From NCBI RefSeq assembly GCF_009856625.1, contig NZ_CP047241.1:3100001-3164000 (forward strand): a stretch of DNA of 64,000 nucleotides, written 5' to 3'. Under the pieces are notes generated by a model. It made no database searches. It saw nothing but the letters and a program-made list of their open reading frames with translations, and was not told where the DNA came from. Below are positions 18,205 to 26,565 of this stretch, one piece after another. The stretch's first letter is position 1. The number at the start of each line of letters is the position of its first letter. This DNA is from Aquitalea denitrificans. GTDB lineage: Bacteria > Pseudomonadota > Gammaproteobacteria > Burkholderiales > Chromobacteriaceae. A program made the position numbers and the translations under genes.

Positions 18205-18863
18205 TGGCACGCGTTTACGACCTGCTGGTTTTTGACTGGGATGGCACGCTGATGGACTCTACCGCGCACATCACCCACTCTATCCAGAATGCCTGTCGCG
18301 AACTGGGCCTGCCGGTCCCTGACCGCCAGGCGGCCAGCCATGTCATCGGCCTGCGACTGGACCAGGCGCTACACATGGCCTGCCCCGGCCTGGACGATGC
18401 CCAGCACAAGGCGCTGACCGAATGCTTTATCCGCCATTACCGTAGCAGCGACGAAGACGTGACGCTGTTCGATGGCGTGCGCGAAGGACTGCATACGCTG
18501 CGCGAACGTGGCGTCTTCATGGCGGTAGCCACCGGCAACAGCCGGGTGGGCCTCAATCGCCTGCTGGCCGAAACCGGCCTGGGGCCGCTATTTGACGCCA
18601 CCCGCACCGTGGACGAATGCCATTCCAAACCGCACCCAGCCATGCTGCAGGAAATCAGCGACGAACTGGGCGTGGAACTGGCCCGCACGGTGATGATTGG
18701 CGACACCAGCCACGACCTGAACATGGCACTGAATGCCCGCGCCCATGGCGTGGGCGTGAGCTATGGCGCACACGACGTGGGGCTGCTGCAAGACTGCCAG
18801 CCACAAACCATCGTCCACAGTTTTGCGGAGTTGCAGCAATGGCTGCTGGCACGGCTAGATTGA
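18204..18863 (+). CDS. HAD-superfamily hydrolase (phosphoglycolate phosphatase-like)
   Basis: 219 residues. Motif I FDWDGTLMDS holds the nucleophile and acid/base Asp, motif II is ATGNS, motif III is the Lys in HSKPHP, and motif IV is MIGDTSHDL. An alpha-helical cap lies between motifs I and II, as in Gph/YjjG types. Its substrate cannot be read from the sequence. The start overlaps the rluC stop (TGATG), so the two are coupled. The same rluC-HAD pairing is common in this group of bacteria. Confidence 0.87.
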   Translation: MARVYDLLVFDWDGTLMDSTAHITHSIQNACRELGLPVPDRQAASHVIGLRLDQALHMACPGLDDAQHKALTECFIRHYRSSDEDVTLFDGVREGLHTLRERGVFMAVATGNSRVGLNRLLAETGLGPLFDATRTVDECHSKPHPAMLQEISDELGVELARTVMIGDTSHDLNMALNARAHGVGVSYGAHDVGLLQDCQPQTIVHSFAELQQWLLARLD

Positions 18864-19198
18864 TCTGCGACAGCGCCGCCCTGGTGGACAGCGGCCGCGC
18901 AGTGCGCTTTGAAATCACAAGCAGGGATGGCAAGCCGCAATCTGCCATCGCCCTGCGCTATCAGGGCCGGGTTTACGGCTATGTCAATGCCTGCCGGCAC
19001 ATCCCGATTGAGCTAGACCTGGAAGACGGCAATATATTTGACCTGTCCGGCCAGTATCTGGTGTGCAGCATGCACGGCGCGCTCTACCTGCCCAACAATG
19101 GACGCTGCGTTGGCGGCCCCTGTCGCGGTCAACATCTGCAGGCCCTGCCATTGGTCGAAGCTGATGGCAAGGTATGGCTGAATGTCATGCCAGACTGA
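18839..19198 (+). CDS. Rieske [2Fe-2S] domain protein
   Basis: 119 residues forming a single Rieske domain. The cluster ligands are in ACRH and, about 36 residues later, CSMHGALY, the usual C-x-H and C-x2-H pairs. No membrane segment or fused catalytic domain is present, so it is a stand-alone ferredoxin-like protein. It starts at ATG 18839 inside the end of the HAD gene (25-nt overlap) with GGAG 8 nt upstream. Electron partner unknown. Confidence 0.88.
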   Translation: MAAGTARLICDSAALVDSGRAVRFEITSRDGKPQSAIALRYQGRVYGYVNACRHIPIELDLEDGNIFDLSGQYLVCSMHGALYLPNNGRCVGGPCRGQHLQALPLVEADGKVWLNVMPD

Positions 19199-19239
19199 AT
19201 TTTGTTAGACTGCCGACATCCGCAATCAGGGCAACTGCA

Positions 19240-20178
19240 ATGAACGATACTCCAAACTGGGAACGTCAACTGGTGGAAAAACTGGCCATGGCTGCCGTGG
19301 TGGAACAACGCCGCGCCCGCCGCTGGAAAATCTTCTTCCGTCTGGTGTGGCTGGGCATCATCGCGGTACTGCTGACCACCATCTTCCTGCGCAATGAGGA
19401 CAAATCGGCGGATGCACTCACCGGCAGCGGCCATACCGCCGTGATCAGCCTGGATGGCGTGATCGACAGCGAAAACAATACCGCCGAAAAACTGAGCGCC
19501 GCCCTGGAAGACGCCTACAACGACCGCGGCACGCGCGGCATCATCATCGAGGCCAACAGCCCCGGCGGCAGCCCGGTACTGTCCGGCATGGCCTATGACG
19601 AAATCCGCCGCCAGAAAAAGCTGCATCCGGCAATCCCGGTATACGTGACCGTGCAGGAAGTCTGCGCCTCCGGCTGCTATTACATTGCCGCTGCGGCTGA
19701 CAAAATCTTCGTCGACAAGGCCAGCATCATCGGCTCCATTGGCGTGTTGTCCGACGGCTTCGGCTTTACCGGCCTGATGGACAAGCTGGGCGTGGAGCGT
19801 CGCCTGAAAACCGCTGGCGAGAACAAGGCCATGGGCGACCCCTTCTCCCCGGTTAATCCGAAACAGGACGCTATCCGCCAGCAATTGCTGGATGACATCC
19901 ACCAGCAATTTATCAAGGCCGTCAGGGATGGCCGTGGCAGCCGGCTTAAAAACGACCCGCAGTTGTTCTCTGGCATGGTGTGGATTGGTGAAAAAGGCAT
20001 TCCGCTTGGGCTGGCTGATGGCCTGGGCAACACCCGCTCGGTAGCCCGCGATGTGATCAAGGCAGAAAAGACGGTGGACTACACCCAGCAGGACGACCTG
20101 TCCAGCCGCGTGGCGCGCAAGATCGGCGTGGAGTTTGCCGGCGGCGTACGCAGCCTATTCAATACCCGCCTGTTCTGA
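19240..20178 (+). CDS. S49 family signal peptide peptidase (SppA-like)
   Basis: 312 residues. A cytoplasmic N-terminus of about 35 residues, one membrane segment (about 38-56, LVWLGIIAVLLTTIFL), then a ClpP/crotonase-like protease domain. The nucleophile Ser is in CASGCYYIA; the general base Lys is probably in ENKAMGDPF, about 50 residues later, as in single-domain SppA. It would degrade leftover signal peptides or membrane proteins. The usual ASGGYY is ASGCYY here. Start ATG 19240 chosen because upstream residues do not fit the family. Confidence 0.87.
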   Translation: MNDTPNWERQLVEKLAMAAVVEQRRARRWKIFFRLVWLGIIAVLLTTIFLRNEDKSADALTGSGHTAVISLDGVIDSENNTAEKLSAALEDAYNDRGTRGIIIEANSPGGSPVLSGMAYDEIRRQKKLHPAIPVYVTVQEVCASGCYYIAAAADKIFVDKASIIGSIGVLSDGFGFTGLMDKLGVERRLKTAGENKAMGDPFSPVNPKQDAIRQQLLDDIHQQFIKAVRDGRGSRLKNDPQLFSGMVWIGEKGIPLGLADGLGNTRSVARDVIKAEKTVDYTQQDDLSSRVARKIGVEFAGGVRSLFNTRLF

Positions 20179-20205
20179 CCACCCCACACCGCCACGGAGC
20201 ATAAA

Positions 20206-21042
20206 ATGGCACGCAGAAGACGTCGGCAGGAAGAAGAGCACGAAAACCACGAACGCTGGCTGGTTTCCTACGCCGACTTCATCACCCTGCTGTTTGCCTT
20301 TTTCGTGGTGATGTACGCCATCTCCTCGGTCAACGAAGGTAAATACCGGGTGCTGTCCTCAGCCATTGTCGACGCATTCCGCAGTGGTTCAACAATCAAT
20401 ATCCAGACCACTCCGCCTACCGGCGGTGCCAATACCATGATCGAGATTCCCGATACCAAGCCGATTGCCAAGGCGGTAAAGGGGGATCATCACATTGAAC
20501 CCACGACCAAGCTGGGCTCGCTGGCAGCCGACATGGCCAAGGTGATGGATCCGCTGGTCAAGGGTGGTCAAGTCAACATTACCCAAAGTCCCAAGGGCAT
20601 TACCGTGGACATTCGCGACACCGCCCTCTTCCCGGTAGGCCAGGCAGCGCCCAACGACCAATCGCGCCAGATCATGTCCAGCATGGCAGCCCTGCTGTCC
20701 AAGGTGAACAACCAGATCCGAGTGGAAGGCTTTACCGACAATGTACCGATCAAGACCTCCATCTATCCCTCCAACTGGGAACTGTCCGCGGCTCGTGCCG
20801 GCAGCGTAGTTCGGTTATTCCAGGAAAACGGTATCAATCCGGCACGGCTGGTGGCCGTAGGCCGTGGCGAGAACCTGCCGGTGGCAGACAATGCCACACC
20901 GGATGGTCGCGCCACCAACCGCCGTGTATCAATCACGGTGCTGGCCGAAGACCAGAACGAGGCAGAAGTGCTGCCATCCCAACCCTCCACCACACCAACC
21001 CCTGCTCCCGCCCAGGCAGCGGCGGTGCCTGCCGGCAAATAG
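20206..21042 (+). CDS. motD: Flagellar motor stator protein MotD (MotB-like)
   Basis: 278 residues. The basic start MARRRRR is followed by HERWLVSYADFITLLFAFFVVMYA, a single membrane segment whose Asp in YADF is the conserved proton-binding residue of MotB/MotD. An OmpA-like peptidoglycan-binding domain follows (about 130-250, VEGFTDNVPI, NWELSAARA), then a Pro/Ala-rich tail. MotD pairs with MotC to make a second stator. No motA/motC-like gene is adjacent, so its partner must be elsewhere. Confidence 0.9.
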   Translation: MARRRRRQEEEHENHERWLVSYADFITLLFAFFVVMYAISSVNEGKYRVLSSAIVDAFRSGSTINIQTTPPTGGANTMIEIPDTKPIAKAVKGDHHIEPTTKLGSLAADMAKVMDPLVKGGQVNITQSPKGITVDIRDTALFPVGQAAPNDQSRQIMSSMAALLSKVNNQIRVEGFTDNVPIKTSIYPSNWELSAARAGSVVRLFQENGINPARLVAVGRGENLPVADNATPDGRATNRRVSITVLAEDQNEAEVLPSQPSTTPTPAPAQAAAVPAGK

Positions 21043-21070
21043 CCCGCAACAAACAATACAGGACATCCTC

Positions 21071-21661
21071 ATGAATACCCCGTTACCGGCAGCAGCACTG
21101 GCTCAACTGTTTCACAACGCCCGCACCCACAGCCACTGGCAGCAGCGTGACATCAGCGATGAAACCCTGCACCAGCTGTTTGATCTGCTCAAGCTTTGCC
21201 CCACCAGTGCCAATGCCTCCCCTGCACGCTTTGTATTCCTCAAGAGCAACGAGGCCAAGGCGCAGCTGCGCCCCTTCCTGATGGAAGGCAACGTGGAAAA
21301 AACCCTCAGCGCACCAGTATGCGTGATCGTGGCACAGGACATGCAGTTCTACGAACACCTGCCACAGCTGTACCCGCACGCTGATGCCAGGAGCTGGTTC
21401 GAAGGCAACGCCGCTGCCATCGAAACCACGGCATCACGCAATAGCAGCTTGCAAGGTGCCTACCTCATCATGGCCGCCCGCGCACTGGGGCTGGACTGCG
21501 GTCCGATGTCCGGTTTTGACAATGCCGGCGTGGATGCATCCTTCTTTCCCGATGGCCGCTTCCGCTCCAACTTCCTGATCAATCTGGGTTATGGCGACGT
21601 GGAAAAACTGCACCCGCGCTCGCCGCGTTTCGACTTTGCCGACGCCTGCCAGATACGCTGA
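21071..21661 (+). CDS. rutE: Nitroreductase-family malonic semialdehyde reductase (RutE-like)
   Basis: 196 residues, the same length as E. coli RutE. FMN-dependent nitroreductase fold with CPTSANASPARF near the N-terminus and GLDCGPMSGFDNAGVD near the C-terminus, both typical of the RutE/HadB group. It probably reduces malonic semialdehyde or related toxic aldehydes with NAD(P)H. No other rut gene is nearby, so a role in pyrimidine breakdown is not supported by context. Start ATG 21071. Confidence 0.82.
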   Translation: MNTPLPAAALAQLFHNARTHSHWQQRDISDETLHQLFDLLKLCPTSANASPARFVFLKSNEAKAQLRPFLMEGNVEKTLSAPVCVIVAQDMQFYEHLPQLYPHADARSWFEGNAAAIETTASRNSSLQGAYLIMAARALGLDCGPMSGFDNAGVDASFFPDGRFRSNFLINLGYGDVEKLHPRSPRFDFADACQIR

Positions 21662-21671
21662 GCAGCCTGTC

Positions 21672-21703
21672 GCCGGTCGGTGCCCCTCTCCGAACCGACC
21701 GGC
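21672..21703. terminator. Stem-loop after rutE-like gene
   Basis: Perfect 10-bp GC-rich stem (GCCGGTCGGT and complement) with a 12-nt loop, followed only by AAAACTT. A possible terminator or mRNA-end hairpin. Confidence 0.5.
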
Positions 21704-21731
21704 AAAACTTCGGTTAGGGCGCGTGCACGGT

Positions 21732-21737
21732 TATACT
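21732..21737 (+). promoter_or_regulatory. Possible -10 box for pyrD
   Basis: TATACT lies 29 nt before the pyrD ATG. A poor -35 (TTCGGT) is 17 nt upstream. Weak evidence. Confidence 0.3.
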
Positions 21738-21765
21738 AGCAGGCATATTCACTCCGGAGATACCG

Positions 21766-22806
21766 ATGCTCTACCCCCTTCTGCGCCCTCTGCTGTTCAG
21801 ATTTGACGCAGAAACCGCCCACGAACACACCCTGCATCTGCTGGACAAGGCACATCAGTTGCGCCTGCTGTCCCTGGCAGCCCCCGCAGCCACGCGTGCG
21901 CCGGTCAAGGCCATGGGCCTGACCTTTCCCAATGCGGTGGGCCTGGCGGCAGGGCTGGATAAAAACGGCGATCATATCGATGCGCTGGCGGCATTGGGCT
22001 TTGGTTTTCTGGAAATCGGCACCATCACGCCACGCCCACAGGACGGCAACCCCAAGCCACGCCTGTTCCGTATACCGGAACATCAGGGCATCATCAACCG
22101 CATGGGTTTCAACAACCGTGGCGTTGATGTGCTGCTGGACAATGTGCGCAACTGCCACTTCAACGGCGTACTGGGCATCAATATCGGCAAGAATGCCGTT
22201 ACCCCGATAGAAAATGCGGTAGACGACTACCTGATCTGCCTGGACAAGGTGTATGCCTATGCCAGCTATATCACGGTCAACATTTCCTCACCCAACACCA
22301 AAAACCTGCGCCAGCTGCAACAGGGTGACGAACTGTCCCGCCTGCTGTCCGCCCTGAAAAACCGACAGCAGCAACTGGCCGATCAGCATGGCCGCTATGT
22401 CCCGCTGGCAGTGAAGATTGCCCCGGATCTCGACGATGAACAGATTGCCGACATTGCCCGCCTGCTGACCATCAACAAGATTGATGGCGTGATCGCCACC
22501 AATACCACGCTGTCCCGTGTTGAAATTGCCGGCCATCCCCTGCAGGATGAAACTGGCGGCCTGTCAGGTGCTCCGGTACGGGAGCGCTCAACGGCGCTGA
22601 TCCGCAAGCTGGCCCGCGAGCTGGATGGCAGCCTGCCCATCATCGGCGTAGGCGGCATTTTCAGCGGAGAAGATGCGGTAGAAAAACTCCAAGCAGGTGC
22701 CACACTGGTACAGCTGTACAGCGGCCTGATCTATCAAGGCCCGCCGCTGATTGCCCAGTGCAGCCAGGCCATTGCGCAGTACTTGCAGCAACAAACCCGA
22801 AACTGA
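21766..22806 (+). CDS. pyrD: Dihydroorotate dehydrogenase (quinone), class 2
   Basis: 346 residues. The N-terminal membrane-associating helix region (MLYPLLRPLLF) marks class 2 enzymes. FMN-barrel motifs include GLAAGLDKNGD, the active-site Ser segment NISSPNTKNLR and the C-terminal IIGVGGIFSGEDA. It oxidises dihydroorotate to orotate with ubiquinone at the inner membrane, the fourth step of pyrimidine synthesis. Confidence 0.95.
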   Translation: MLYPLLRPLLFRFDAETAHEHTLHLLDKAHQLRLLSLAAPAATRAPVKAMGLTFPNAVGLAAGLDKNGDHIDALAALGFGFLEIGTITPRPQDGNPKPRLFRIPEHQGIINRMGFNNRGVDVLLDNVRNCHFNGVLGINIGKNAVTPIENAVDDYLICLDKVYAYASYITVNISSPNTKNLRQLQQGDELSRLLSALKNRQQQLADQHGRYVPLAVKIAPDLDDEQIADIARLLTINKIDGVIATNTTLSRVEIAGHPLQDETGGLSGAPVRERSTALIRKLARELDGSLPIIGVGGIFSGEDAVEKLQAGATLVQLYSGLIYQGPPLIAQCSQAIAQYLQQQTRN

Positions 22807-22822
22807 TTTCAAGGAGCCCATC

Positions 22823-23290
22823 ATGTTCTACAAGATGACTCGCCTGGCCTTGCTGGGCAGCTTGTCACTCGGCCTTCTGGCCGGCTGTGCCACTTCCGAC
22901 TCGGCTGCGGTCTACTCTCAAGGCCAGATGCGCAGGGCGCAAACAGTTGAACTCGGAACTGTGGTTTCTGTAAACAATGTCAAGATGGAAGGCAAAAACA
23001 ACGAACTGCTGACCTTGGGCGGTGCCGCATTAGGTGGCCTGGCAGGTAGCGAACTGGGCGGCGGCCGCGGCTCCATTGCCGGTGGCATCGTTGGCGCATT
23101 GGCTGGCGGTTTTGGTACGCAGGCAGCCCAACGCAGCATGGGTACCAAGAATGCGCTGGAAGTCACCGTGAAGCTTGATGGCAGCGGACGCATGATTTCC
23201 ATCGTACAGGATGCAGATATCCCGCTGGCTGCAGGTCAGCGGGTGCGAGTACTGACCGGCAGCGGTGACGATCGCGTCGTACCCTTCTGA
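22823..23290 (+). CDS. Glycine-zipper outer membrane lipoprotein (SlyB-like)
   Basis: 155 residues. Lipoprotein signal with lipobox LLAGC (Cys near residue 21). A Gly/Ala-rich glycine-zipper segment (about 68-105, GGAALGGLAGSELGG) follows, then a beta-rich end (GQRVRVLTG). This matches SlyB/Pcp-type lipoproteins, thought to stabilise outer membrane proteins and lipopolysaccharide. AAGGAG precedes the ATG at 22823 by 6 nt. It follows pyrD by 16 nt and may be co-transcribed. Confidence 0.85.
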   Translation: MFYKMTRLALLGSLSLGLLAGCATSDSAAVYSQGQMRRAQTVELGTVVSVNNVKMEGKNNELLTLGGAALGGLAGSELGGGRGSIAGGIVGALAGGFGTQAAQRSMGTKNALEVTVKLDGSGRMISIVQDADIPLAAGQRVRVLTGSGDDRVVPF

Positions 23291-23313
23291 TTGCCGGTTA
23301 CAGGCACTGCAAA

Positions 23314-23345
23314 CCAAACAGGCTGACCATGGTCAGCCTGTTTGG
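23314..23345. terminator. Perfect 32-nt palindrome between convergent genes
   Basis: CCAAACAGGCTGACC followed directly by its exact complement, centred on CCATGG. It lies between the SlyB-like and bpt stops. The A/T tracts are short, so it may be a bidirectional terminator or a different hairpin. Confidence 0.6.
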
Positions 23346-23357
23346 CAGTTATCCCCT

Positions 23358-24086
23358 TCAGGGCATTACAGCCATCGTCACCCAACGCCCGTCACGTAAA
23401 CACTCCAGCGGTCGATACTGCGACTTGTAGGCCATCTTGCGGCAATCAGCAATCCAGTAACCCAGATACAGATAAGGCAGTTCCCACACTCGCGCCAGCT
23501 CAATCTGCCACATTACGTTGAATACGCCGTAGCCAGCTTGGGCATCATCCGAGTCGTAGAAGGTGTATACCGCAGACAGCCCATCGGACAAGCGGTCGAT
23601 CAGGCTGATCATTTTCAGCTCGCCCGCCAGACGGAACTCCGCCAGCACGCTCTCTACACCGCTCTTCAGGATGAACTCCGAATACTGCTGCACATTGTCC
23701 TCGGCCATACCGCCACCAGCATGGCGCGATTGTTGATAGCGGTGATAGAGCTGGTAATGGTCTTCGCAGAACTCCAGTGGCAGCAGCCTGACTTCCATTT
23801 GCTGTAGACGTTTCCAGCTGCGACGCTGGCTCCGATTAGGCTGAAAATCGGCTACCGGCAGCCTGACGGGCACGCAAGCCTGGCAACTGTCACAGTAAGG
23901 ACGATAGGTATACAGACCGCTGCGGCGAAAACCCAGCTTGACCAACTGGCTATACACCGCCGCGTCGATGGCCTCAGCCGGAATGGCTACCTGCGACCGC
24001 GCCTGGCGATCGTCCAGATAGCTACATGGGTAGGGTGCAGTCGCGTAAAAATGAATAGCAACCGCCGATGGGGCATCACGATGGCT
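23358..24086 (-). CDS. bpt: Aspartate/glutamate leucyltransferase (Bpt, ATE1-like)
   Basis: 242 residues. N-terminal domain with YPCSYLDDRQARSQV, paired Cys in YRPYCDSCQACVPVR, and the ATE C-terminal domain with GYWIADCRKMAYKSQY. It transfers Leu from leucyl-tRNA to N-terminal Asp or Glu, making substrates for ClpS/ClpAP. The start at 24086 overlaps the aat stop by 11 nt, so the two N-degron transferases are coupled. Confidence 0.92.
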   Translation of the reverse strand, partial: SHRDAPSAVAIHFYATAPYPCSYLDDRQARSQVAIPAEAIDAAVYSQLVKLGFRRSGLYTYRPYCDSCQACVPVRLPVADFQPNRSQRRSWKRLQQMEVRLLPLEFCEDHYQLYHRYQQSRHAGGGMAEDNVQQYSEFILKSGVESVLAEFRLAGELKMISLIDRLSDGLSAVYTFYDSDDAQAGYGVFNVMWQIELARVWELPYLYLGYWIADCRKMAYKSQYRPLECLRDGRWVTMAVMP

Positions 24087-24777
24087 CATTGTCGAAGTGA
24101 TAGATCCACATACTGTCCGCCTGGGGTTCAAGCGTACTCTGCTTCAGCTTAGCAAGAAATAAGGTTCTTGGAATCAGTGTCGCGCCCAGGCTTTCCAGAT
24201 GTGGGGTATGCATCTGGCAGTCGATCATCCGCACACCTTGCCCGGCCAGGTGGCGAGCCATGTGGACAAAGGCAATCTTGGAGGCATCCGTGCGGTGCGA
24301 AAACATTGATTCTCCATAGAACATCCTCCCCAAACCAACGCCGTACAAGCCACCGGCAAGCTCGCCATCCATCCATACTTCAAACGAATGGGCGATGCCC
24401 AGCGCATGCAACCTGCAATAGGCCTCAACCATGGGGGGAATGATCCAGGTCCCGGCCGCGCCATCGCGCGGGGCGGCACAGGCTTCAATCACCTGCCGGA
24501 AAGCGGTATCGACGGTGACACGGAAGGGGCGGTTGCGCAGCACCTTGTCCAGCGAGCGCCGGACGTGCAGCTGTTCGGGAAACAGCACCATGCGCCGGGA
24601 AGGCGACCACCACAGGATGGGCTCGCCCTCGGAAAACCAGGGGAAGATGCCCTGGGTGTAAGCCTGCAGCAGGCGGGCAGGCGACAGGTCGCCGCCCGCG
24701 GCCAGCAGGCCATCCGGCTCGGCCAGTGCGGTACGAACCGGAGGAAAAACCAGTTCTTGGCCAAGCCAGGGAATCAT
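24076..24777 (-). CDS. aat: Leucyl/phenylalanyl-tRNA--protein transferase
   Basis: 233 residues, full length. FPWFSEGEPILWWSPSRRMVL near the N-terminus (quoted in part by family) and SLFSHR-like and IDCQMHTPHLESLGA segments fit Aat. It adds Leu or Phe to proteins with N-terminal Lys or Arg for ClpAPS degradation. The start ATG shares one base with the fur stop, and the end overlaps bpt; fur-aat-bpt therefore looks like one transcript. Confidence 0.94.
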   Translation of the reverse strand: MIPWLGQELVFPPVRTALAEPDGLLAAGGDLSPARLLQAYTQGIFPWFSEGEPILWWSPSRRMVLFPEQLHVRRSLDKVLRNRPFRVTVDTAFRQVIEACAAPRDGAAGTWIIPPMVEAYCRLHALGIAHSFEVWMDGELAGGLYGVGLGRMFYGESMFSHRTDASKIAFVHMARHLAGQGVRMIDCQMHTPHLESLGATLIPRTLFLAKLKQSTLEPQADSMWIYHFDNEPS

Positions 24778-25205
24778 TATTTACTGCCGGACTTGCCCTG
24801 GCATTCGACACATTCGCCATACAGGTACAGCGCGTGTTCGGCAATGCGGAAACCATGCTGCTCAGCGATACGATCCTGCAGTGCTTCGATTTCCGGGTCG
24901 AAGAACTCCATTACGCTGCCACACTTCACACATACCATGTGGTCGTGATGGCCGCCCTGGTTCAGTTCGTATACCGCCTTACCGGACTCGAAATGGTGGC
25001 GCACCAGAATGCCCGCCTGTTCGAACTGGGTGAGCACACGGTAAATGGTGGCCAGACCGATATCGATATTTTCGGCCAGCAGTTTGCGGTAGACATCTTC
25101 GGCAGACATGTGGCGGTCTTCTGTCATCTCGAACAGGTCAAGAATTTTCAGACGTGGACCGGTAGCCTTCAGGCCGATATCTTTAAGGTGACTGGCTTTG
25201 CTCAT
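24777..25205 (-). CDS. fur: Ferric uptake regulator Fur
   Basis: 142 residues. N-terminal winged helix (about 1-80, TGPRLKILDLFE) and metal-binding dimerisation domain with GGHHDHMVCVKCG and ECVECQ. The His cluster and the two CxxC pairs bind Fe/Zn. It represses iron-uptake genes when iron is plentiful. Divergent from bamE with about 100 bp between starts, a layout common in Betaproteobacteria. I could not identify a convincing Fur box here. Start ATG 25205 (MSKASHLKDIGLKATG). Confidence 0.94.
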   Translation of the reverse strand: MSKASHLKDIGLKATGPRLKILDLFEMTEDRHMSAEDVYRKLLAENIDIGLATIYRVLTQFEQAGILVRHHFESGKAVYELNQGGHHDHMVCVKCGSVMEFFDPEIEALQDRIAEQHGFRIAEHALYLYGECVECQGKSGSK

Positions 25206-25303
25206 CGTGATATAAATTGGGTCGATTTTTGAAGCATGATAAAGCCTTTTTGCGGCTTTGCCTAACATCGCCAGTTAATTATTACTCAGCTCATCGGAGT
25301 CTC

Positions 25304-25711
25304 ATGCGCGCCCTGATCATCGCTGCCGTCATTGCCCTCTCCGGCTGCACCTCCATGAATCCCGTCCACTGGATTTCTCCCTATAAAATGGAAATCCAGC
25401 AGGGCAACTATGTCACGGCAGATGCTGTGGCCAAACTCAAACCCGGCATGACCCGCTCGCAGGTCCGCTTCCTGCTGGGCACGCCGCTGCTGACAGATGC
25501 CTTCCACAGCAACCGCTGGGACTATCCTTATCAGGATACCAAGCAGGGCAAGCTGGTGGACAAGACGCTGCTGACCGTGTTCTTTGAAGGCGACACCATG
25601 GTACGGGTAGAAGGCACGGCACAACCGGCCGAGCGCGCCGTCCTGCCGGTTGATGCCTCGGCTCCGGCCCAGCAGGCACAGCCTGCCTCGCAGGAAGGTC
25701 AGAAACAATGA
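25304..25711 (+). CDS. bamE: Outer membrane assembly lipoprotein BamE
   Basis: 135 residues. Lipoprotein signal with lipobox ALSGC (Cys near residue 15), then a SmpA/OmlA domain with KLKPGMTRSQVRFLLGTPLL and WDYPYQ. A Pro/Ala/Gln-rich tail ends the protein. It is part of the BAM complex that inserts beta-barrels into the outer membrane. The stop overlaps the dapB start (ATGA). Confidence 0.93.
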   Translation: MRALIIAAVIALSGCTSMNPVHWISPYKMEIQQGNYVTADAVAKLKPGMTRSQVRFLLGTPLLTDAFHSNRWDYPYQDTKQGKLVDKTLLTVFFEGDTMVRVEGTAQPAERAVLPVDASAPAQQAQPASQEGQKQ

Positions 25712-26514
25712 GCGAATTGAAAGTCATCATTGTTGGTGCTGCCGGTCGCATGGGCCGCACGCTGATTGAATCCGTACTGGCTATTCCGGGCGTGCGCCTC
25801 CACGCCGCAGTGGATCGTGCCGGCTCGGACTTCATTGGCCAGGATGCAGGCCTGTTCATCGGCCAGCAGACCGGCGTCAAGATTTCCAGCGACTTCGCGG
25901 CTGCCCTGCCCGGAGCAGATGTAGTCATCGACTTTACCCGTCCGGAAGCAACACTGGCCTATCTGGAAGAGTGCCAACAGCATGCGGTGCAGATGATCAT
26001 CGGCACTACCGGTTTCGATGATGCCGGCAAGGCGACCATCAAGGCCGCTGCCGAAAAAATCGGCATCGTGTTTGCCTCCAACTTCAGTGTCGGGGTCAAC
26101 CTCACCTTCAAGCTGCTGGACATGGCAGCCCGCGTACTGAACGAAGGCTACGACATCGAAATCACCGAGGCCCACCACCGCTTCAAGGTGGACGCTCCCT
26201 CCGGTACCGCCCTGCGCATGGGTGAAGTGATTGCCGACGCACTGGGCCGTGATCTGAAGCAATGTGCCGTTTATGGCCGTGAAGGCGTAACCGGCGAACG
26301 TGACCCCAACACCATCGGCTTTGCCACCGTGCGTGCAGGCGATGTAGTGGGCGATCATACCGTGCTGTTTGCCGCCCTGGGCGAGCGTGTGGAAATCACG
26401 CACAAGGCCTCCAGCCGCGCCACTTTTGCCAACGGTGCCGTACGTGCTGCCAAATGGCTGGCTGAAAAGCCTGCCGGCCTGTTTGACATGCAGGATGTTC
26501 TGGGTCTGCGCTAA
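25708..26514 (+). CDS. dapB: 4-hydroxy-tetrahydrodipicolinate reductase
   Basis: 268 residues. NAD(P)-binding motif VGAAGRMGR at the N-terminus and the active-site segment EAHHRFKVDAPSGTA, with the catalytic His and Lys region. It makes tetrahydrodipicolinate in the lysine/diaminopimelate pathway. It starts inside the end of bamE by a 4-nt overlap and is followed by a terminator. Confidence 0.95.
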   Translation: MSELKVIIVGAAGRMGRTLIESVLAIPGVRLHAAVDRAGSDFIGQDAGLFIGQQTGVKISSDFAAALPGADVVIDFTRPEATLAYLEECQQHAVQMIIGTTGFDDAGKATIKAAAEKIGIVFASNFSVGVNLTFKLLDMAARVLNEGYDIEITEAHHRFKVDAPSGTALRMGEVIADALGRDLKQCAVYGREGVTGERDPNTIGFATVRAGDVVGDHTVLFAALGERVEITHKASSRATFANGAVRAAKWLAEKPAGLFDMQDVLGLR

Positions 26515-26523
26515 GGCCTGTCG

Positions 26524-26550
26524 GGGCCTGTCTTGCAGGCAGGCCCTTTT
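26524..26550 (+). terminator. Terminator after dapB
   Basis: GGGCCTG and CAGGCCC pair across a 9-nt loop, followed by TTTT. Ten nt after the dapB stop. Confidence 0.75.
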
Positions 26551-26565
26551 CCTCCCGATCACATA

